Program-made: the position numbers and the translations under genes | Assembly (NCBI RefSeq): GCF_902459615.1 | Contig: NZ_CABPSA010000001.1 | Location: forward strand, 558,001-622,000 | Length of the DNA: 64,000 nt | Source of the DNA: Pandoraea commovens | Lineage (GTDB): Bacteria > Pseudomonadota > Gammaproteobacteria > Burkholderiales > Burkholderiaceae | Reading direction: 5' to 3' | Part shown: one piece after another, positions 58,888 through 64,000 of the stretch | Position numbering within the stretch: the stretch's first letter is position 1 | Layout: every line of letters starts with the position of its first letter | Notes under the pieces: generated by a model | What the model saw: only the letters and a program-made list of their open reading frames with translations | What the model was told of the DNA's origin: nothing | Database searches by the model: none

Positions 58888-60144
58888 CTAGTGCGACATC
58901 GATGCGCCCGGCGGCATCGTCCCTGCCTGCGGCGTATCGGCACCTGTACCCAGCACCACACCGCGCCGCTCGCGTCCGAAGTAGATCATGACGGCGATCA
59001 CCACCGCGACCGTCCCGGCCACCAGCGCCATCGCCAATCCGAAGTTGCCGTCGTGCGCCTTCGCGATGCTCGCCTGCAGATTCCCGTTGACCGACGCAAA
59101 CAAATTGCCCAACTGATAGACGAGCCCCGGGAACGTGGCACGAATCTCGTCGGGCGACAGCTCGTTGAGGTGTGCAGGAATCACGCCCCATGCCCCCTGC
59201 ACCGAAATCTGCATGAGGAACGCACCGATCGCCAGCAGCACGGCACCGCTGGAAAACGCCCACAACGGCAGCACCGGTAGCGCAATCAGCGACGCAATGA
59301 TGATGGCGCGACGGCGTCCGATCTTCTCCGAAATCGCACCGAAGAACAGCCCGCCGATGATGGCGCCGATGTTATACGTGATGGCGATCCAGCTCACGGT
59401 GTGGGTATCGAACTTGTGCTGCACTTGCAGGAAGGTCGGATACAGATCCTGCGTGCCATGCGAGAAGAAGTTGAAGGCCGTCATCAGCACGATGGCGTAC
59501 AGCGCCAGTTTCCAATCGCGCGACAGCACCTGCACGAAATTGGCGCGCGGCGCAGTGCTGGTTGCCTCGCCCTTGCGCCAGGCGGGCGACTCAGGCACGT
59601 GCCGTCGGATGTAGAGCACGAGCAACGCCGGGAGTACGCCGACGAAGAACATGCCGCGCCAGCCAATGCTGTCGTAGAAGAGCCCGTAGACCACCGACGC
59701 CAGCAAATACCCGCTCGGATACCCCGCTTGCAACAGCCCGGAGACGATGCCGCGCGAGTGCGTCGGCACGCTCTCCATCGTGAGCGCTGCCCCCACCCCC
59801 CACTCGCCGCCCATCGCGATACCGAAGAGCGCGCGCAGGATCAGCAGGACCGTGAGACTCGGTGCGAAGCCAGAGGCCAGCTCAAGCAACGCGTACAGCA
59901 GCACGCTTGCCATCATGGCCGGGCGGCGGCCGACTTTGTCCCCCAGTCGACCGAAGATGAATGCGCCGACCGGACGCATCGCCAGCGTGAGCAACAGCGC
60001 GAACGCCACGCTGCCCAGCTCGGTATTGAACTCCTTTGCGATGTCCTTGAGCACGAACACCATCAGGAAGAAATCGAACGCGTCGAGCGTCCACCCAAGA
60101 TAGCTTGCCGTTACCACATGCTTCTGTTCTTTAGTCCAGGCCAT
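58888..60144 (-). CDS. MFS carboxylate transporter (SHS/SiaT-like)
   Basis: This is a 418-residue permease with 12 predicted helices. The features 'GWTLDAFDFFLMVFVLKDIAKEF' at helix 1, 'GRLGDKVGRRPAMM' in loop 2-3 and 'RALFGIAMGGEWGVGAALTMESVP' in helices 4-5 match the sialate:H+ symporter (SHS) group, which in Burkholderiales carries lactate or other short carboxylates. It is divergent from a ferredoxin-reductase-type gene across 346 bp. The substrate is not decided by sequence. Confidence 0.88.
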   Translation of the reverse strand: MAWTKEQKHVVTASYLGWTLDAFDFFLMVFVLKDIAKEFNTELGSVAFALLLTLAMRPVGAFIFGRLGDKVGRRPAMMASVLLYALLELASGFAPSLTVLLILRALFGIAMGGEWGVGAALTMESVPTHSRGIVSGLLQAGYPSGYLLASVVYGLFYDSIGWRGMFFVGVLPALLVLYIRRHVPESPAWRKGEATSTAPRANFVQVLSRDWKLALYAIVLMTAFNFFSHGTQDLYPTFLQVQHKFDTHTVSWIAITYNIGAIIGGLFFGAISEKIGRRRAIIIASLIALPVLPLWAFSSGAVLLAIGAFLMQISVQGAWGVIPAHLNELSPDEIRATFPGLVYQLGNLFASVNGNLQASIAKAHDGNFGLAMALVAGTVAVVIAVMIYFGRERRGVVLGTGADTPQAGTMPPGASMSH

Positions 60145-60490
60145 GGTGTCCCTCCATCGGCGGCAATGTTGCGCGACGAAATCACTCTACGCCTGAAAAC
60201 CGACCCTCATGCAAGCGCGTCCGAAACCGGCCCGCAGCCCGCATGGATGCTCGAACGTCGCGAGACGACGAGGGTTCCGACGGGGTTTTGCCTGACCAAA
60301 CCCGTGTGCCGGGCGAGCTAAACGCACGACGTCTGCGCGACGTCAGCGCGCTGCGCTACGTGCCCGGATGCGCCAGATCGAGAGACACAAGCGCCATCTG
60401 ACGGTATCCGAGACGCTTTGACGGCGCCGATGCATTACACTGGCGGCCAAATTCACTCGCTTTGTTCAAGCTTCCTACGTCTCCAATTCC
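60145..60490. other. Intergenic region between divergent MFS and reductase genes
   Basis: 346 bp without a credible gene. It contains GACGTCTGCGCGACGTC (direct GACGTC pair, about 60328-60345) and a TTGACG near 60417, with TTACAC too close behind it (12 bp) for a normal sigma-70 promoter. I see no other clear site. Confidence 0.4.
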
Positions 60491-61741
60491 ATGTCCGAAG
60501 CCACCTCCACCACCGTCATTCTCGGCGCCGGTCAAGCCGGCGGCGAAACCGCCCTCGCGCTGCGCCAGCTCGGCTACACCGGCCGCATCGTGCTTGCTGG
60601 CAGCGAAACGCACCTGCCGTATCGCCGTCCGCCCCTCTCGAAAGCGTTCCTCGCCGGTCAGGCCGACGAAGCCAGTCTGCTGATCCGCCCGGCCGACGCC
60701 TATGAGAAAGCCGAGATCGACGTGCGTCTCGGCGTGACGGCCACCGCCATCGACCGCACCGCGCGCACCGTCTCGTTCGACGACGGCCAGACGCTCGGTT
60801 ACGACCATCTCGTGCTCGCGCTCGGCGGACGTGTGCGTCACCTGCCGATTCCCGGCGGCGATGCGTCCAACGTCTACTACCTGCGCAACATCGCCGATGC
60901 TCAGCGCCTGCGTGAAGCGCTCACGCCGGGTAAGCGCGTCGTGGTCGTCGGCGGCGGTTACATCGGTCTGGAAGTGGCGGCAAGCGCCGTCAAGGCAGGC
61001 GCTTCGGTGACGGTGCTCGAAGCCGCGCCGCGTCTGCTTGCCCGCGTGGCCGAAGCGGATCTCGCGGACTTCTTCGCAACGCTGCACCGCGAGAACGGTG
61101 TGGACGTGCAAGTGGGCGTGGGCGTCACCGCCCTCGAACAGGATGCCGCTGGCAATGTGGTGGCCGTGGTGGCCGGGGAAAAGCGTCTGGAAGCGGACGT
61201 GGTCGTCGTCGGTATCGGTCTGATCCCGAACGCCGAACTCGCGCACGCCGCCGGTCTGGCCGTCGACAACGGCATCGTCGTGGACGAATTTGCCCGCACC
61301 AGCGATCCGGCGATTCTTGCCGTAGGCGATTGCGCGCATCACGAACACCCGGCACTCGGCCGTCGCATCCGTCTGGAATCGGTGCCGAGCGCCAGCGAAA
61401 TGGCGAAGGTGGCGGCCAGCGTCGTGCATGGAGACGCACCGAAGGCCGTCGCGACCGCTCCGTGGTTCTGGTCGGATCAGTTCAACGCGAAGTTGCAGAT
61501 GGTCGGCATGACCGATGGCCACGACGCCGTAATCGAACGCCGCCTGCCTGACGCACAGGGCGCTGCCGTCTTCATGCTGTTCTACCTGCGCGATGGCGCG
61601 ATCGTGGCCGCTGCGAGCATCAACCGCGCGCAGGAATTCATGACGGCGCGCGAACTCGTCGGCCGCCGTGCGGTGGTCGATCCGGCGCGTCTGGCCGATG
61701 CCGCCACGCCGCTCAAGACGCTGCTGACCGAGCTTGGCTGA
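60491..61741 (+). CDS. FAD-dependent ferredoxin/rubredoxin reductase-type oxidoreductase
   Basis: This 416-residue flavoprotein has an FAD Rossmann motif GAGQAGGE at about residues 12-19, an NAD(H) motif GGGYIGLE at about 154-161, and an FAD-binding 'AVGDCAHHEHP' at about 280-290. The C-terminal 'PWFWSDQFNAKLQMVG' is specific to the BphA4/ThcD/CamA-like ferredoxin reductase branch. It would pass electrons from NADH to a ferredoxin or rubredoxin for an oxygenase, but no such partner is encoded in the window. Confidence 0.93.
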   Translation: MSEATSTTVILGAGQAGGETALALRQLGYTGRIVLAGSETHLPYRRPPLSKAFLAGQADEASLLIRPADAYEKAEIDVRLGVTATAIDRTARTVSFDDGQTLGYDHLVLALGGRVRHLPIPGGDASNVYYLRNIADAQRLREALTPGKRVVVVGGGYIGLEVAASAVKAGASVTVLEAAPRLLARVAEADLADFFATLHRENGVDVQVGVGVTALEQDAAGNVVAVVAGEKRLEADVVVVGIGLIPNAELAHAAGLAVDNGIVVDEFARTSDPAILAVGDCAHHEHPALGRRIRLESVPSASEMAKVAASVVHGDAPKAVATAPWFWSDQFNAKLQMVGMTDGHDAVIERRLPDAQGAAVFMLFYLRDGAIVAAASINRAQEFMTARELVGRRAVVDPARLADAATPLKTLLTELG

Positions 61742-61766
61742 TCACGTCGACCTCGCGCCGTCCGGC

Positions 61767-62705
61767 TTACTTGGTCGACGGCGCGTGTGCAGGCAACAGC
61801 AGTACCGGACGGCCCGCATGACGGGCCGTATCTTCCGCCACGCTGCCTAGCGTGAAGCGCCGGAATCCGCGTCGGCCGTGCGTGCCCAGCACGATCAGGT
61901 CGACGTCGGCATCGCGGCCCGCAGCAATGATCTGATCCGCCACGCCCTCACCCACCGGCTGAATCTCCCGCATCTCGATTTCGCCCGGCACTTCCGCCTC
62001 TTTCAATCGCTTCTGCGCCCAGCTTCGCACCTGTTCGGCCACGGCGCGCACGGCATCGAGCAACGGCTCCGGATCGAAACCTGCGAGAAACGGGCCCGGT
62101 AAGTCGAGCACGTGCACCACCCGCATCGACGCGCCGTGCGTGCGCGCCAGCGCCAACGCATATTCGAAGGCGAGCCGCGACGTCTCGCTGTCGTCCAGCG
62201 CGACGAGAATACGTTCATAGTGGCCGCCCGCACGCAACGGTTGATGCGGCCGCGCCTCGCCCGCCACCAGCATCACCGGCACTTCCGCGCTACGCAGGAT
62301 CTGTTCCGCGACGCTGCCGAGCATCGCCCGGCGCACGCCACTGCGGCCGTGTGTTCCGACGACGATGATGTCCGCCCCCCACTCGATGGCTTCGCGCGTC
62401 ATCGCTTCAGGCACGGTTTCGCCCGTGGTGCGCAAGTCCAGCAGATGCGCCTGCGCGTCGAAGCCTTCTTCGCGCAAGTACAGCACCGCCCGTGCGAGAT
62501 GTTCTTCGCCTTCGCGCTGCATGTCGCGGCGTACCTGTTCCAGATCGATGAGTTTGCCGAAGGCGGCCGTCAGCAGATTGACGGGGTCTTCCACGGTGTG
62601 AATGACGCGAATCGCGTCACCGTGACGCGCAAAGGCAGCAGCCTCGCGCAATGCGCGGCGTGACGACTCGCTACCGTCGGTCGCCAGCAGAATGCGTTTT
62701 GTCAT
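61767..62705 (-). CDS. Tandem universal stress protein (UspA x2)
   Basis: This 312-residue protein starts at ATG 62705 (GAGG upstream; the frame to 62756 is less likely). It has two UspA domains, residues about 1-147 and 160-308. Each ends with the ATP-binding G-x2-G-x9-G-S pattern ('GTHGRSGVRRAMLGSVAEQIL' and 'GTHGRRGFRRFTLGSVAEDTA') and begins with a 'DGSESSRRAL' / 'DDSETSRLAF' strand-loop. Both nucleotide sites look intact. Stress-survival role by family. Confidence 0.93.
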   Translation of the reverse strand: MTKRILLATDGSESSRRALREAAAFARHGDAIRVIHTVEDPVNLLTAAFGKLIDLEQVRRDMQREGEEHLARAVLYLREEGFDAQAHLLDLRTTGETVPEAMTREAIEWGADIIVVGTHGRSGVRRAMLGSVAEQILRSAEVPVMLVAGEARPHQPLRAGGHYERILVALDDSETSRLAFEYALALARTHGASMRVVHVLDLPGPFLAGFDPEPLLDAVRAVAEQVRSWAQKRLKEAEVPGEIEMREIQPVGEGVADQIIAAGRDADVDLIVLGTHGRRGFRRFTLGSVAEDTARHAGRPVLLLPAHAPSTK

Positions 62706-62885
62706 GAGCAGCCTCGCGTTGAGAGTCGAAGGAATGCCATGCGCGTGTCCGGTCATCCCGATGTTTCATCTGACGAACCTTGCACGACGCTTCCACTATA
62801 CCGCTCGATAGGGCGCGAAAGCCACCCTCCGCGCACCTCGTGCGGCCGAAATGGGCATCGGACTTCCCTTCCTTTGACGCAACGC

Positions 62886-62922
62886 AAAAACGCCACAGGC
62901 CCGGCATAGCGGGCCTGTGGCG
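62886..62922 (-). terminator. Strong Rho-independent terminator of the aldo/keto reductase gene
   Basis: CGCCACAGGCCCG and CGGGCCTGTGGCG form a perfect 13-bp stem with a 6-nt loop (62891-62922). On the minus strand the stem is followed directly by TTTTTGCG (complement of 62883-62890). It starts 31 bp downstream of the reductase stop. Confidence 0.9.
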
Positions 62923-62952
62923 TCAGACTGAGACGAAGCTTGCGGCGAGCGC

Positions 62953-63951
62953 TCAGCGTGCGGCGTCGCCCCAGCGATAGGCGTGCGACGCGTCGTCGAG
63001 CTTTGCCTTGAGTTCCGGCGGCAGCGTGTAGTCGATGGTGCCCAGCGTCTCGGTCAGCTGCTCGACGCGGCTTGCGCCGATGATGGCCGAGGTCACGGTC
63101 GGGTTCGCCAGCACCCAGGCGAGCGACAGGCGCGTGAGCGACTCACCGGCGTCGTTCGCAATGCCCTTGAGCGCCTCGATGGTCTCGAACTCGCGCTCAT
63201 GCCAGTAGCGTTGCTGGTACATCGCCCCCGCCTTGCCCACGGTCGCCGACGTGAAGCGGCCTTCGGTCGGCGCCGCGTCGTGACGGTACTTGCCAGTCAG
63301 CAGACCGCCTGCGAGGGGGTTGTAGGGGATGACGGCCAGCCCTTCTTCGCTCGCCAGCGGCAGCAGTTCCCGTTCGATCTGACGGAACAGCAGGTTGTAG
63401 CGCGGCTGAACCGATACGAAACGCGCGACGCGCAGCACGTCGGCGCGGCCCAGCGCACGTGCAAGACGATACGCAAGGTAGTTCGACACGCCGACGTAAC
63501 GGGCCCTGCCCGACTTAACGATGGTGTCGAGCGCTTCGAGCGTTTCGTCGATCGGCGTGTCGGTGTCGTCCGAGTGGAGTTGATACAGGTCGACGTAATC
63601 GGTGCCGATGCGGCTGAGCGACGCGTCGATGGCGCTCAGCAAGTGCTTGCGCGACGCCCCCTTGTCCCACGGCGACGGCCCCATCTGCCCGCAGGCCTTC
63701 GTCGCCACGATGAACTGATCGCGACGGCCCTTGAGCCAGCGACCCACCACTTCTTCGGTACGGCCGACGAGCGAATTGTCGGCCCCCAGCGGGTAGACGT
63801 CGGCGAGATCGATGAAGTTGACGCCAGCCTCTGCCGTGCGGTCGAGAATGGCGTGGCTGGCGGCTTCTTCGGTTTGCAGACCGAACGTCATGGTGCCCAG
63901 GCACAGGCGTGAAACGGTCAGGCCGGTGCGGCCGAATTTCGTGTATTGCAC
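62953..63951 (-). CDS. Aldo/keto reductase
   Basis: This 332-residue TIM-barrel oxidoreductase starts at GTG 63951 (GGGAG 5 nt upstream; MQYTKFGRTGLTVSRLCLG), preferred over the frame to 63969. The catalytic tetrad is visible: Asp and Tyr in 'FIDLADVYPLGADNS', Lys in 'FIVATKACG', His in 'DYVDLYQLHSDD'. The 'GASRVEQLTETL' NADP-binding end is intact. It belongs to the AKR group of YajO/voltage-channel beta-subunit-like reductases. Substrate unknown. The gene ends in a strong terminator. Confidence 0.92.
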   Translation of the reverse strand: MQYTKFGRTGLTVSRLCLGTMTFGLQTEEAASHAILDRTAEAGVNFIDLADVYPLGADNSLVGRTEEVVGRWLKGRRDQFIVATKACGQMGPSPWDKGASRKHLLSAIDASLSRIGTDYVDLYQLHSDDTDTPIDETLEALDTIVKSGRARYVGVSNYLAYRLARALGRADVLRVARFVSVQPRYNLLFRQIERELLPLASEEGLAVIPYNPLAGGLLTGKYRHDAAPTEGRFTSATVGKAGAMYQQRYWHEREFETIEALKGIANDAGESLTRLSLAWVLANPTVTSAIIGASRVEQLTETLGTIDYTLPPELKAKLDDASHAYRWGDAAR

Positions 63952-64000
63952 GGTAACTCCCGGAGGCAAGTACTGGTGAAAAGCGATGCCCGCCGTCGCG

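Noticed and set aside
1-64000. Search for tRNA, rRNA, CRISPR arrays and insertion sequences
   Set aside because: No repeat-spacer pattern, no recognisable tRNA or rRNA and no IS-type transposase was seen. The only mobile element is the Mu-like prophage.

Overview
The window is high-GC DNA from a betaproteobacterium of the Burkholderiales. The mix of LysR/IclR/AraC regulators, PHA genes, RND efflux and a Mu/BcepMu-like prophage fits Pandoraea or Burkholderia, but the genus is inferred from protein style and not proven. There are no rRNA, tRNA or CRISPR features. Coding density is about 90 percent, and most genes have ordinary Shine-Dalgarno sites or ATGA start/stop overlaps.

Bases 1-9210 are the middle of a Mu-like transposable prophage, transcribed left to right. 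In order it carries two accessory genes (ORF6C-like protein, lipoprotein), a lysis cassette (holin, SLT endolysin, nested Rz/Rz1 spanins), a TraR/DksA-type zinc finger, a small coiled-coil protein, a gp27-like DUF1804 protein, a gp28-like terminase, a gp29-like DUF935 portal, an N4 gp49/Sf6 gp66-like protein and a gpF-like head morphogenesis protein. The module then stops. Protease/scaffold, major head and all tail genes are missing. After about 200 AT-richer bases the sequence enters, in frame, the 3' part of a dihydrodipicolinate-synthase-family gene. This is a disrupted host gene at a truncated prophage edge.

Bases 9.7-29 kb are chromosomal accessory metabolism and regulation. They hold a chemoreceptor with a sigma-28-like promoter, a YdcZ transporter/LysR pair, an HD nucleotidase, an IclR - MHS transporter - AroQ-like set (shikimate/quinate type) with paired palindromic operators, a LysR/NmrA pair, a DUF2252 protein, a secreted SnoaL-like protein, GST, MFS, metallo-beta-lactamase-fold and TSUP genes, with several further LysR regulators and one AraC regulator.

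Bases 29.1-38.3 kb are an iron/siderophore uptake locus: periplasmic binding protein, FecCD permease, ATPase, TonB-dependent receptor and PiuC-type dioxygenase on the minus strand, with an OmpR-type two-component system divergent from it. The divergent region has a Fur-box-like inverted repeat and a 10-bp-phased direct repeat suitable for an OmpR-family regulator. No siderophore biosynthesis genes are in view, which fits uptake of a foreign siderophore. A ClC-family channel and a trans-aconitate methyltransferase follow.

Bases 40.5-48 kb hold an ECF sigma/anti-sigma operon that also encodes a Tat-type metallophosphoesterase and a cupredoxin, followed by an M23 peptidase, a GAF-GGDEF diguanylate cyclase, an acyltransferase and a PAP2 phosphatase. 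Bases 48.1-51.6 kb are a PHA locus (phaC facing a phaB-phasin pair, without phaA). Bases 52.2-58.8 kb are a four-gene RND efflux operon ending in its own TetR regulator, with ATGA at every junction. The right end holds an MFS carboxylate transporter, a ferredoxin-reductase-type flavoprotein, a tandem UspA protein and an aldo/keto reductase.
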